DNA of 64,000 nucleotides from Microbacteriaceae bacterium (GTDB lineage Bacteria; Actinomycetota; Actinomycetes; Actinomycetales; Microbacteriaceae): the NCBI GenBank assembly GCA_030841285.1, contig JAVECW010000113.1:33170-97169 (forward strand), in the 5' to 3' direction. Below, piece by piece: positions 21,301 through 28,995 of the stretch. Made by a program: the position numbers and the translations under genes. Numbering within the stretch: position 1 is the first letter of the stretch; each line of letters starts with the position of its first letter. The notes beneath the pieces were generated by a model. It made no database searches. It was given only the letters and a program-made list of their open reading frames with translations, and had not been told where the DNA came from.

Positions 21301-21792
21301 GTAGTCATTCTCGAAGTCGACCCAGCGCGCCTGCCGCGTGACGTACCCTTGCCATTCCTTCGTGTAGCGCAGCACGGAGTCGCGCGCGGCCTGGTTGAAG
21401 GCCGCGATGCCCATCTCCTCGATCTCGCTCTTGTCCGTGATGCCGAGCTGCCGCTCCGCCTCGAGCTCGGCTGGCAGTCCGTGTGTGTCCCAGCCGAAGC
21501 GACGCTCGACCTTGCGTCCGCGCATGGTCTGGTAGCGCGGGAAGACGTCCTTGGCGTAGCCCGTGAGGAGGTGGCCGTAGTGCGGGAGTCCATTTGCGAA
21601 TGGCGGGCCGTCGTAGAAGACCCACTCTTCGGCATCCGCGCGGTTGTCGATGGATGCCCGGAAGGTGCCATCCTTCTTCCAGAATTCGAGGACCTCGGTC
21701 TCGATCTCGGGGAAGTTCGGCGATGGCGTGACGCCGGATGCCGTGCCGTTCTTCTCCGGTGCGTCGTCCGCACTCGACTGGGGGTAGCTCAT
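18310..21792 (-). CDS. ileS: isoleucyl-tRNA synthetase
   Basis: A 1160-residue class I synthetase charging tRNA-Ile. The HIGH-type motif is HYGH (residues 71-74) inside [16 protein letters not shown], and KMSKS is at about 650-654. The editing domain lies between, and an anticodon-binding domain and C-terminal region follow. Length and the [11 protein letters not shown] context resemble the longer bacterial/eukaryotic-like IleS2 group, although assigning the subtype needs an alignment. ATG 21792 has AGGAG 5 nt upstream, inside the T-box leader, so translation initiation is what the riboswitch would control. Confidence 0.97.
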   Translation of the reverse strand: MSYPQSSADDAPEKNGTASGVTPSPNFPEIETEVLEFWKKDGTFRASIDNRADAEEWVFYDGPPFANGLPHYGHLLTGYAKDVFPRYQTMRGRKVERRFGWDTHGLPAELEAERQLGITDKSEIEEMGIAAFNQAARDSVLRYTKEWQGYVTRQARWVDFENDYKTLDVTFMESVIWAFKQLHEKGLAYEGYRVLPYCWRDQTPLSNHELRMDDDVYKMRQDQTVTVTFPLTGVKAESLGLTAVRALAWTTTPWTLPTNFALAVGPDIRYAILPAGPNGAADGHGNPEHEDFGAEYLLAIDLVGGYAKDLGYESAADAVAAISRTILGSELEDVTYDRLWDYYADADEYGTQNAWRILVDDYVTTDEGTGIVHQAPAYGEDDQRVCEAAGIPVIISVDDGARFLPAVQDVAGLQVFEANKPLTKLLREEGRLLRQASYEHSYPHCWRCRNPLIYKAVSSWFVRVTEIRDRMVELNQDITWVPENVKDGQFGKWIGNARDWSISRNRYWGSPIPVWKSDNPEYPRIDVYGSLDELEADFGVRPTDLHRPYIDELTRPNPDDPTGQSTMRRISDVLDVWFDSGSMPFAQVHYPFENREWFDGHNPADFIVEYIGQTRGWFYVLHVLSTALFDRPAYKNVISHGIVLGNDGQKMSKSLRNYPDVNEVFDRDGSDAMRWFLMSSSVLRGGNLVVTEEAIREGVRQVLLPLWSTWYFFSLYANASGAGDASDDASGYTAMWRTDSTDILDRYLLAKTRDLIEDVTTDLDALDSTLAAAKVRDFADALTNWYVRRSRERFWEGVKADGTNSEAFDTLFTVLETLTRVAAPLLPLVSERVWQGLTGGRSVHLTDWPDARLFPADPALMTAMDQIRSISSTVLSLRKQSGLRVRLPLATLTVVATDTEALRPFESILRDELNVKTVDLVELAASSADDYGITSRLTVNARAAGPRLGKDVQRVIRAARAGVWSEIDGVVSVDGIELVEGEYELALEVASAAVSDGPDSGDRSGVGAAASDEERSSRALALLPGGGFVLLDTATTPELEAEGLARDVIRAAQDTRRAAGFDVSDRIRLDLVFFSDEDATSVASVTDVDIAAETLATESRSYRAAENPALAGYSDQLPSEWLSSVLLHDADFYQDFQAAQFANAGRFIVAVTRLDGRRDV

Positions 21793-21799
21793 TCTTCTC

Positions 21800-22010
21800 C
21801 TGGGCAGGCTCTCTGTCTGCACGAGGACGGCAGGTGCACACAGGCACTTGTCGCGGTACCACCCCGCTTGCCGTGCGAGTGAGCCGCACGACCGCTTGTT
21901 CGTTGGCTGTGACGGGCCAGACCCGTTCGGTTCTACTGAGGCGACTCCCCGTGGGGCGACGCACCGTTCTTCCGAAGACTCACCGGTGATGGCCGGATCG
22001 CAGTCGTTGC
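21800..22010 (-). promoter_or_regulatory. T-box riboswitch (ultrashort stem I type) of ileS
   Basis: The leader contains the T-box core GGGGTGGTACCGCG (21854-21867, minus strand), and upstream the pattern CCGGCCATCACCGG, where ATC in the loop would be the isoleucine specifier codon. A GGTGAG...TTCGGAAGAACGG segment follows, as in the short stem I class described for actinobacterial ileS leaders. No transcription terminator is visible before the start, and the AGGAG ribosome site lies at the end, so control is expected at translation: uncharged tRNA-Ile would free the ribosome site. Boundaries are approximate. Confidence 0.85.
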
Positions 22011-22017
22011 GCCAATC

Positions 22018-22647
22018 CTATCGTTTTGAGGCTGCCGCATCGAGCACGGCCTGGAAGCCTGCGCACACCGGAGAGATCGCCTCGGCGACGTACGGCGTGA
22101 GCGCACCACGCGTCACTCCTGCTCGTGCCCAGGCGGCGGCCGCCGCCACGGCAGCGCCGATCACCGCGGTCGCGATGGCCTGCGGCAGGAGATCATCCCT
22201 GTCGAGCCCAAGTTTCGCGGCGATGAACTCGCGCAAGACCTTCACCTGCGCGAGAAAGCGCGAGAGAGCGGATGCCTCGAGCTCGGAACTCGTGGCCATC
22301 AGGTCGCATTGGGTGAGCGCCCACGGCACCCGACCTGGGCCGAACTCCACGGCGACCGCGAGCAGCCCCCGGCGGATCGCGGCCATCACGGGTTCATCGC
22401 TCGGAACCGCCGCGAGCGCGTCCGCCAAGTGGATGACGCTCGCATCGACCTCGAGCCAGAGCACGTCGCTCTTGGCCGAAAAGTAATTGAAGAAGGTGCT
22501 CCTGCTCACGCCCGCGCGCTGCGTGATGTCTTCGATCGTGGTGCCGGCGTACGTCCGCTCGAGGAAGAGCTCGGATGCAGCATCCGCCAGAATCTGGCAA
22601 GACGACAGCCGGGGGCGGCCCGATGTCGGTCGAACGGTCTTGCCCAT
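22018..22647 (-). CDS. TetR-family transcriptional regulator
   Basis: A 209-residue regulator with the TetR helix-turn-helix (DITQRAGVSRSTFFNYFSAK, residues about 40-59). The C-terminal ligand domain is Ala-rich and gives no clue to the effector. GGAGG precedes the ATG. It is divergent from a major-facilitator transporter, with a TGGA-N5-TCCA element in the 68-bp spacer, so it most likely represses that exporter or importer. Its 3' end abuts the ileS T-box leader, and the ileS promoter must overlap its last codons. Confidence 0.9.
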   Translation of the reverse strand: MGKTVRPTSGRPRLSSCQILADAASELFLERTYAGTTIEDITQRAGVSRSTFFNYFSAKSDVLWLEVDASVIHLADALAAVPSDEPVMAAIRRGLLAVAVEFGPGRVPWALTQCDLMATSSELEASALSRFLAQVKVLREFIAAKLGLDRDDLLPQAIATAVIGAAVAAAAAWARAGVTRGALTPYVAEAISPVCAGFQAVLDAAASKR

Positions 22648-22667
22648 GATCCTCCGAGGCCTACTAA

Positions 22668-22700
22668 GCTATTACTGGACTCAATCCAAATATTACCCTG
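22668..22700. promoter_or_regulatory. operator-like inverted repeat between tetR and the transporter
   Basis: TGGA-N5-TCCA with A/T-rich flanks (TATTAC on one side, AATATTA on the other) in an otherwise GC-rich spacer. It is placed to block both divergent promoters. Confidence 0.35.
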
Positions 22701-22715
22701 CGACAAGGACGTATC

Positions 22716-24059
22716 GTGACGACAGCACCCAGCTTCACCGAACCCGAACCCGAACTCCAGGACCCGGAGCACCTCGCGCGACGAACGGCGGCGCGGAAGG
22801 CCGTCAGGGCGTCGTTCGTCGGCACCTCGCTCGAGTCGTACGACTTCTACGTCTTCGCCTACTTCAGCGCGATCTTCAGCGCCCAGCTGTTCTTTCCGCA
22901 GCAGGACAGGGTCGCGGGGACAATCCTGTCGTTCTCGGTCCTCGCGACCTCGTACCTGGTGCGCCCACTCGGCGCGATCATCTTCGGACACCTGGGCGAC
23001 CGCATCGGCCGCAAGCGCACGCTCATCCTCACGATCTCGATCATGGGCATCGCGACGGGCGCGATCGGCCTGCTGCCGAGCTTCGCAACGATCGGCTTGT
23101 TCGCTCCGATCCTCTTGACGCTGCTGCGTATCATCCAGGGCCTGTCGCTCGGGGGCGAGTGGGGCGGATCGATTCTCGTCGCGGTCGAGCACGCCGCCCC
23201 GCGGCGCCGTGGGCTCTATGCAGCCCTTCCCCAGCTCGGCTCCCCCGTCGGCACGATCCTCACCGGTGCTCTGTTCCTGATCCTCTCGGTGACGCTCAGC
23301 CCGGCCGAGATGCTCGCCTGGGGCTGGCGCCTGCCGTTCCTGCTGGCCTTCCCGCTCCTGGCCGTGTCGTTGTACCTCCGCCTCGCGATCGACGAGACCC
23401 CACTGTTCAAGACCCTCGTCGCGACGGATCGGCTCGACCGGGCGCCCGTGCTCGACGTCTTCCGCAAGCAGCCGGCCGCACTCCTCATCGCGGTTGGTGC
23501 CGCCCTGCTCGGCATCGGCTCATACTCGTTGATGAACACGTACACGATCAGCTACGGCGTGCTCGTCCTTGGCTTCTCCTACCAGAACCTGTTCGTCGCG
23601 ACGCTCATCGGCAGCCTGCTCCAACTCGTCACGATCCCACTCTTCGGCCTTTGGGCGAACCGCATCGGCTCGGCGCGTGTGGTCGCGATCGGCGCCGTCG
23701 GCACGCTCCTGATCGCCTTCCCGATGTACTACCTGCTGCAGTTCGCGACCTTCCCGATCCTGGTCGGCACCATGATCATCGGCGGCATCCTGCCCACCAT
23801 GAGCTGGGCGGGGCTCGGCGGCCTGATGGCGGGGCTCTTCGGCGGCCCGATCCGCTACAGTGCGCTCTCGATCGCATACAGCATCGCTGCGGTCATCTCC
23901 GGCCTGATCCCCCTCGTCACGGCGAGCCTGGGCGCGGCCACCCACGAAGCATGGTGGCACCCCGGCATCGTTCTCGCGATCCTCTCGGCCGTGACGCTCG
24001 TGGCCGCGGTCATCGCAGCCCGGCATCGGCACGCCCAGAGCGAAGCCGACCGCCACTAA
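22716..24059 (+). CDS. major facilitator transporter, metabolite:H+ symporter (MHS) group
   Basis: A 447-residue transporter with about 12 membrane helices. VGTSLESYDFYVFAYFSAIF at the start of helix 1 and the loop GHLGDRIGRKRTLI between helices 2 and 3 are characteristic of the MHS subgroup (ShiA/ProP-like carriers of organic acids and osmolytes). GLSLGGEWGGS is another subgroup motif. It starts at a GTG with AAGGA upstream. Substrate cannot be inferred; the divergent TetR gene probably senses it or a related compound. Confidence 0.92.
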   Translation: MTTAPSFTEPEPELQDPEHLARRTAARKAVRASFVGTSLESYDFYVFAYFSAIFSAQLFFPQQDRVAGTILSFSVLATSYLVRPLGAIIFGHLGDRIGRKRTLILTISIMGIATGAIGLLPSFATIGLFAPILLTLLRIIQGLSLGGEWGGSILVAVEHAAPRRRGLYAALPQLGSPVGTILTGALFLILSVTLSPAEMLAWGWRLPFLLAFPLLAVSLYLRLAIDETPLFKTLVATDRLDRAPVLDVFRKQPAALLIAVGAALLGIGSYSLMNTYTISYGVLVLGFSYQNLFVATLIGSLLQLVTIPLFGLWANRIGSARVVAIGAVGTLLIAFPMYYLLQFATFPILVGTMIIGGILPTMSWAGLGGLMAGLFGGPIRYSALSIAYSIAAVISGLIPLVTASLGAATHEAWWHPGIVLAILSAVTLVAAVIAARHRHAQSEADRH

Positions 24060-24086
24060 CACAGGTGGCGCTCCGGGCGACTCGGG

Positions 24087-24092
24087 TAGATT
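24087..24092 (+). promoter_or_regulatory. candidate -10 box of valS
   Basis: TAGATT about 65 nt before the valS ATG. No T-box core is present in this leader, unlike that of ileS. Confidence 0.4.
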
Positions 24093-24158
24093 GGAAGGCA
24101 TCCCACATTCAGGCACCTTTCCATTGACGCGGTGCCGCACATATCGAACCGGAGAATC

Positions 24159-26789
24159 ATGAGCGCCGCCAACACCGTGCCAGACAAGCCCGCCCTCGAG
24201 GGCCTCGAAGGCAAGTGGGGCACCGCCTGGCGGGGCAATGGAACCTACCTGTTCGATCGTGCACGGGCACTCGAAGCGGGTGACCGGAGTTGCATCTACT
24301 CGATCGACACTCCCCCGCCCACCGCATCCGGCTCGCTACACATTGGCCACGTCTTCAGCTACACGCACACGGATGTCATCGCCCGCTTCCAGCGCATGGT
24401 CGGCAAGCACGTGTTCTATCCGATGGGCTGGGATGACAACGGCCTACCCACCGAGCGCCGCGTGCAGAACTATTACGGCGTCCGGTGCGATCCATCGCTG
24501 CCATACGACGCCGACTTCGTGCCGCCGTACGAAGGCGGGGACAACAAGAGCTCGAAGGCCGCAGACCAGCTACCGATCTCTCGCCGCAACTTCATCGAGC
24601 TGTGCGAGCGCCTCACCGCCGAGGACGAGATTCAGTTCGAGGAGCTGTGGCGCACACTCGGCCTTTCCGTCGACTGGTCGCAGACCTACCGCACGATCGG
24701 AACCGAGGCGCTGCACACCTCGCAGCTGGCGTTCCTCAACAACATCGAACGTGGCGAGGCATACCAGTCCATGGCGCCCACCCTGTGGGACATCACGTTC
24801 CGCACGGCCGTCGCGCAGGCCGAACTCGAGGACCGCGAGCAGCCTGGTGCATACAACCGCGTGGCCTTCCACGGCGCCGATGGCCCCATCTACATCGAGA
24901 CCACGCGGCCAGAGCTGCTGCCGGCGTGCGTCGCGCTCGTCGCGCACCCCGATGACGAGCGCTACCGGCCCCTCTTCGGTACGACCGTCACCACGCCCGT
25001 GTTCGGCGTCGAGGTTCCCGTTGTCGCCCACCACCTCGCGCAGCCAGATAAGGGCAGCGGCATTGCCATGATCTGTACCTTCGGTGACATCACCGACGTC
25101 GTCTGGTGGCGCGAGCTCGACCTGCCCAACCGTGCGATCATCGGCTTCGACGGCAGGATTCTCGCCGAGGCACCCGACGCCATTACGACCGATTCGGGAA
25201 GGGCCGCGTACGGCGAGCTTGCGGGCAAGACTGTCTTCTCGGCCAAGCAGGCCGTGATCGAGTTGCTGCGCGCATCCGGCGACCTGGATGGCGAGCCCAA
25301 GAACGTCACGCACCCGGTCAAGTTCTTCGAGAAGGGCGACAAGCCGCTCGAGATCGTCTCGACCCGCCAGTGGTACGTCAAGAACGGCGCACGCGACGAA
25401 GCGCTGCGCAGCAGGCTGATCGAACTCGGTCGGCAGCTGGACTGGCATCCGGAGTTCATGCGCGTCCGCTACGAGAACTGGGTCGGCGGCCTGACCGGCG
25501 ACTGGCTGATCTCGCGCCAGCGCTTCTTCGGCGTGCCCATTCCGGTCTGGTACCCGCTCGACGCCGAGGGCAACCCGGTGTTCGACGAGCCGATCCTCCC
25601 CTCCCGCGACGCGCTCCCCGTCGATCCGTCGTCGGATGCCGCACCCGGCTACGACGAGAGTCAGCGCAACGCACCGGGCGGCTTCGTCGGCGAACACGAC
25701 GTCATGGACACCTGGATGACCTCCTCGCTCACGCCGCAGCTCGCGGGCGGCTGGATGCGGGACGACGAGCTGTTCACGGCCGTCTTCCCGTTCGACCTGC
25801 GCCCGCAGGGCCAGGACATCATCCGCACCTGGCTCTTCTCGACCATGCTGCGCTCCGAGCTCGAACACGGTGTTGCACCGTGGCAGCACGCCGCGCTGTC
25901 CGGCTTCATCGTCGACCCCGACCGCAAGAAGATGTCCAAGTCCAAGGGCAATGTGGTCACGCCGTCCGACATCCTCGAGCAGCACGGCTCCGACGCGGTG
26001 CGCTACTGGGCGGCATCCTCGCGGCTCGGCACCGACGCGGCCTTCGACCCGCAGAATCCAACCCAGATCAAGATCGGTCGCCGCCTGGCGATCAAGATCC
26101 TGAACGCCGCCAAGTTCATCCTCGGATTCGACGCCCCCGCGTCGAGCTCGGACGACGATCTCGTCGCACGGGTCACCGAAGCCCTTGACCAGAGCATGCT
26201 GCAGAACCTCGCCGCGGTCGTCGACGAGGCCACCACGGCGCTCGAGTCCTACGATCACGCGCGCGCCCTCGAAGTCACAGAGACGTTCTTCTGGACGTTC
26301 TGCGACGACTACCTCGAACTCGTCAAGGAGCGCGCATACGCCATCGGCGGAGCCGGCCAGGAATCGGCCGTCGCCGCGCTCCGCCTGGCGCTGTCCACCC
26401 TCCTCCGGCTGTTCGCGCCTGTCGTGCCGTTCGCGACCGAGGAGGCGTGGTCCTGGTTCAATGACAATTCCGTGCACCGGTCGAGCTGGCCTGCCACCGA
26501 CGAGCTGAACGCCGCCGAGAGCGAGGACCATTCCTCGGTTCTCCCGCTCGCGAGCCAGGCGCTCACGGGCATCCGCCGTGCCAAGACGGATGCCAAGGCA
26601 TCGCAGAAGACGCAGGTCGACGCGGCGACCATCACGGCGGGTCCGGACGAGCTGGCGGCGCTGCGGCGTGCCGAGGCCGACCTCAAGGCGGTTGGTCGCA
26701 TCGCGACGCTGAACTTCGAGGCAGGCGAGGAACTGGCCGTGACCGACATCACCCTTGCCGCCCTAACCCAGACAGAGGAGACACGATGA
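24159..26789 (+). CDS. valS: valyl-tRNA synthetase
   Basis: An 876-residue class I synthetase charging tRNA-Val. HIGH is at residues 61-64 (PPPTASGSLHIGHVFS) and KMSKS at 591-595 (DRKKMSKSKGNVVTP), with the editing domain between and an anticodon-binding domain with a short C-terminal arm after. ATG 24159 has GGAGAA upstream; a GTG 27 nt earlier is less likely. The stop overlaps the following GNAT gene by 4 bp. Confidence 0.97.
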   Translation: MSAANTVPDKPALEGLEGKWGTAWRGNGTYLFDRARALEAGDRSCIYSIDTPPPTASGSLHIGHVFSYTHTDVIARFQRMVGKHVFYPMGWDDNGLPTERRVQNYYGVRCDPSLPYDADFVPPYEGGDNKSSKAADQLPISRRNFIELCERLTAEDEIQFEELWRTLGLSVDWSQTYRTIGTEALHTSQLAFLNNIERGEAYQSMAPTLWDITFRTAVAQAELEDREQPGAYNRVAFHGADGPIYIETTRPELLPACVALVAHPDDERYRPLFGTTVTTPVFGVEVPVVAHHLAQPDKGSGIAMICTFGDITDVVWWRELDLPNRAIIGFDGRILAEAPDAITTDSGRAAYGELAGKTVFSAKQAVIELLRASGDLDGEPKNVTHPVKFFEKGDKPLEIVSTRQWYVKNGARDEALRSRLIELGRQLDWHPEFMRVRYENWVGGLTGDWLISRQRFFGVPIPVWYPLDAEGNPVFDEPILPSRDALPVDPSSDAAPGYDESQRNAPGGFVGEHDVMDTWMTSSLTPQLAGGWMRDDELFTAVFPFDLRPQGQDIIRTWLFSTMLRSELEHGVAPWQHAALSGFIVDPDRKKMSKSKGNVVTPSDILEQHGSDAVRYWAASSRLGTDAAFDPQNPTQIKIGRRLAIKILNAAKFILGFDAPASSSDDDLVARVTEALDQSMLQNLAAVVDEATTALESYDHARALEVTETFFWTFCDDYLELVKERAYAIGGAGQESAVAALRLALSTLLRLFAPVVPFATEEAWSWFNDNSVHRSSWPATDELNAAESEDHSSVLPLASQALTGIRRAKTDAKASQKTQVDAATITAGPDELAALRRAEADLKAVGRIATLNFEAGEELAVTDITLAALTQTEETR

Positions 26790-27232
26790 CCCTGACCGTT
26801 CGCCCCGTGGAAGACGGAGACTTCTTCACCTGGATCGATCTCTACTCCGGATATGGCGACTTCTACGAGACGCCACTGACCGACGAGAAGGCCCTTCTCG
26901 TGTGGAGCTGGCTCTCGGATGCCGGCCACGATCTGAACGCGCTCTTCGCCATCGACGAAAACGGGACCCCGGTCGGGCTCGCGCACTACCGTGCCTTCGC
27001 CCGCCCACTCGCGGGAAGCACAGGGCTCTACCTCGACGACCTGTTCGTCTCGCCGGACGCCCGTGGCGAGGGTGCGGCGACCGCGATCCTCGAGACCCTG
27101 CGGACGACGGCGCGTTCACAAGGATTCAGCGTGGTGCGCTGGATCACGGCGGCGGACAACGCGGCGGCGCAGCGCGTCTACGATCGCGTGGCCAAGAAGA
27201 CGAGCTGGGTCACATACGACCTGGTCCCTTAG
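26786..27232 (+). CDS. GNAT-family N-acetyltransferase, first of a tandem pair
   Basis: A 148-residue GCN5-type acetyltransferase that would transfer acetyl from CoA to an unknown amine. The acetyl-CoA-binding motif A is LYLDDLFVSPDARGEGAATA, and the WITAADNAAAQRVYD segment is the usual late motif. Its ATG overlaps the valS stop. It is about 53% identical to the next gene over the whole ungapped length (79 of 148 positions counted by eye), so the two are a local duplication. Confidence 0.92.
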   Translation: MTLTVRPVEDGDFFTWIDLYSGYGDFYETPLTDEKALLVWSWLSDAGHDLNALFAIDENGTPVGLAHYRAFARPLAGSTGLYLDDLFVSPDARGEGAATAILETLRTTARSQGFSVVRWITAADNAAAQRVYDRVAKKTSWVTYDLVP

Positions 27233-27343
27233 ACACCCGGACGACTCGGGCCGGCAATCATCGACCGGGCGACCCAGTCACGATAAGGTCACTTCAGGAG
27301 AAACGATCAGCCGACCTGCGGGGACGGGCGACAGGAGGCAGCG

Positions 27344-27790
27344 ATGTCGATCACAACCCGGCCGGTGGCAGAAGGCGATTTCTTTGCCTGGCTCGGCCTC
27401 TATGAGGGGTACGCCACGTTCTACGAGACGACCCTGACCGATGAAAAGGCCGTGCTCATCTGGAGCTGGCTCATCGACCCGAAGCACGAGGAGCACGCGC
27501 TCGTCGCTGTCGACGACGATGAGGCGCTCGTCGGGCTCGTGCATTACCGCGAATTCCCGCGGCCCCTCGAGGGTGATCGCGGGCTCTACATCGATGACCT
27601 CTTCGTGGCCGATTCTGCGCGCGACCAGGGGGCAGGTTCGGCCCTCATCGAGGCCGTGCGGAGCATCGCACAGGAGCGCAAGTTCGGGGTCGTTCAGTGG
27701 ATCACCGCTGAGGACAACAAGAAGGCCAAGAAGCTCTACGAAGAGTTCGGCACCCGCACTTCGTGGGTGACCTACGAGATCGCACTGTAG
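27344..27790 (+). CDS. GNAT-family N-acetyltransferase, second of a tandem pair
   Basis: A 148-residue paralogue of the preceding gene. DFFAWLGLYEGYATFYET and LYIDDLFVADSARDQGAGSA align without gaps; the CoA loop R-GEG of the first copy is R-DQG here, a small change in the pyrophosphate-binding motif. Unlike the first copy it has its own AGGAGG ribosome site and a 111-bp upstream gap, so it may be separately expressed. Substrate unknown. Confidence 0.92.
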   Translation: MSITTRPVAEGDFFAWLGLYEGYATFYETTLTDEKAVLIWSWLIDPKHEEHALVAVDDDEALVGLVHYREFPRPLEGDRGLYIDDLFVADSARDQGAGSALIEAVRSIAQERKFGVVQWITAEDNKKAKKLYEEFGTRTSWVTYEIAL

Positions 27791-27802
27791 GCGACGCGAT
27801 CC

Positions 27803-28078
27803 ATGCAGCTTGGAACACGCTGGCCCGTCGGCGGCACGATCCCGAACGACTTGGCCGAAGTCGTCGTCCTCGCCATCCAGGCAGTCGAGGAAGAACTCGT
27901 CGCACTGGATGTCGACACCAAGGAGTGGCGCTGGACACTCACCTGGCTTGAGGGCAAGCCCGTCGTCGAACTCGACGATGGCACCGTGATCCGGTACAAC
28001 CCGCACGAAGACTCAGCGACTATCACTCAGCCCGTCGAGCAGGTGCCCGGCGACTATGACGAGGACGACGAGGACTAA
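27803..28078 (+). CDS. small acidic conserved protein
   Basis: A 91-residue soluble protein: MQLGTRWPVGGTIPNDLAEV, IQAVEEELVALDVDTKEWRW, WLEGKPVVELDDGTVIRYNP, then an acidic tail ending DYDEDDED. It follows the second GNAT gene by 12 bp and lacks a good ribosome site, so it is probably co-translated. The stop codon overlaps that of the convergent methyltransferase gene. No motif reveals a function. Confidence 0.7.
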   Translation: MQLGTRWPVGGTIPNDLAEVVVLAIQAVEEELVALDVDTKEWRWTLTWLEGKPVVELDDGTVIRYNPHEDSATITQPVEQVPGDYDEDDED

Positions 28079-28884
28079 CTCGCGCGGGCGATGATCTCGC
28101 CGTGTGGCATGGCGTACCAGCCGTCCTTGGCCTTGACCCACTCAAGCCACGCGGCCGAAATGGCCTGGAGTTCGGCAAGTGTGGCGATGCCCGACTCGAC
28201 GGCGTGCGTGGCAAAGCTCGACTCGAGCACGCGAACCGACCACGACGCTCCCCACCACTCCCGCTCCTCGTCCGAGGCGAAGCACCAGATGGATGCCGAA
28301 CTCTCAACGGCATTGAAGCCCGCCTCGAGCGCCCAGCGCTTGAGTGACCGTCCCGCGAAAGGCTCACCGCCATTTGCACGGTGGATCGCCTGGTTGGCCT
28401 GCATCCAGTCGCTGAGGCCTGGGAGCAAGGGCGCCCACATCGTGCCGCCCCAGTCGACGTCGCGTGCCGCCACGATCCCGCCGGGCTTCAGAACCCGGCG
28501 AAACTCGCGCAGCGCGGCAACCGGGTTTGCCACGTGCTGGAGGATCTGGTGTGCATGCACGATGTCGAATGTGTCATCCGCGAAGTCGAGCGCATATGCG
28601 TCGCCAACCGCAAAGGTGACGTTCGTGACGCCGTTGTCGGCAGCGAGCGCTGTTGCCTGCGCGACGACCTCCGCGGAGGCATCGATGCCAACCACATTTC
28701 CGGGCGCAACGCGACGTGCGAGGTCGATGGTGATGGTTCCAGGTCCACTGCCCACATCGAGCACCTTCGCTCCGGCCGCAAGATGCGGAATGAGGTATGC
28801 GGCCGAGTTCTCGACCGTCCGCCAAGCGTGGGAGCGCAGGACGCTCTCGTGGTGTCCGTGGGTGTATCTTTCCTGAATTGCCAT
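28075..28884 (-). CDS. SAM-dependent class I methyltransferase
   Basis: A 269-residue methyltransferase of the UbiE/Methyltransf_11 type. Motif I is AKVLDVGSGPGTITIDLARR (about 39-58), followed by NVVGIDASAEVV (motif II acid) and AYALDFADDTFDIVHAHQIL, with FRRVLKPGGIVAARDV as the post-motif. WEWVKAKDGWYAMPHGE near the end is also seen in UbiE-like proteins of actinobacteria. Substrate unknown. It starts 6 nt after a TAAAAT box. Confidence 0.9.
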   Translation of the reverse strand: MAIQERYTHGHHESVLRSHAWRTVENSAAYLIPHLAAGAKVLDVGSGPGTITIDLARRVAPGNVVGIDASAEVVAQATALAADNGVTNVTFAVGDAYALDFADDTFDIVHAHQILQHVANPVAALREFRRVLKPGGIVAARDVDWGGTMWAPLLPGLSDWMQANQAIHRANGGEPFAGRSLKRWALEAGFNAVESSASIWCFASDEEREWWGASWSVRVLESSFATHAVESGIATLAELQAISAAWLEWVKAKDGWYAMPHGEIIARAS

Positions 28885-28890
28885 GCTTCA

Positions 28891-28896
28891 ATTTTA
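28891..28896 (-). promoter_or_regulatory. -10 box of the methyltransferase gene, leaderless arrangement
   Basis: TAAAAT followed by 6 nt and the ATG at 28884. Confidence 0.6.
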
Positions 28897-28983
28897 TGGC
28901 CGCGGGGTGCACACAAGTGACCGCGTGACGCGTCAGACAGGCTCGAGTGAGGAATGCGCGTCGGCTGTTTGCAGCTTGGGTCA

Positions 28984-28989
28984 TAGGCT
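28984..28989 (+). promoter_or_regulatory. -10 box of the M3 peptidase gene, leaderless arrangement
   Basis: TAGGCT followed by 6 nt (GTCGGA) and the ATG at 28996. Confidence 0.6.
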
Positions 28990-28995
28990 GTCGGA

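Noticed and set aside
24060..24158. Search for a T-box leader before valS
   Set aside because: No TGGTACC-type core or specifier hairpin is present in the 100-bp leader.
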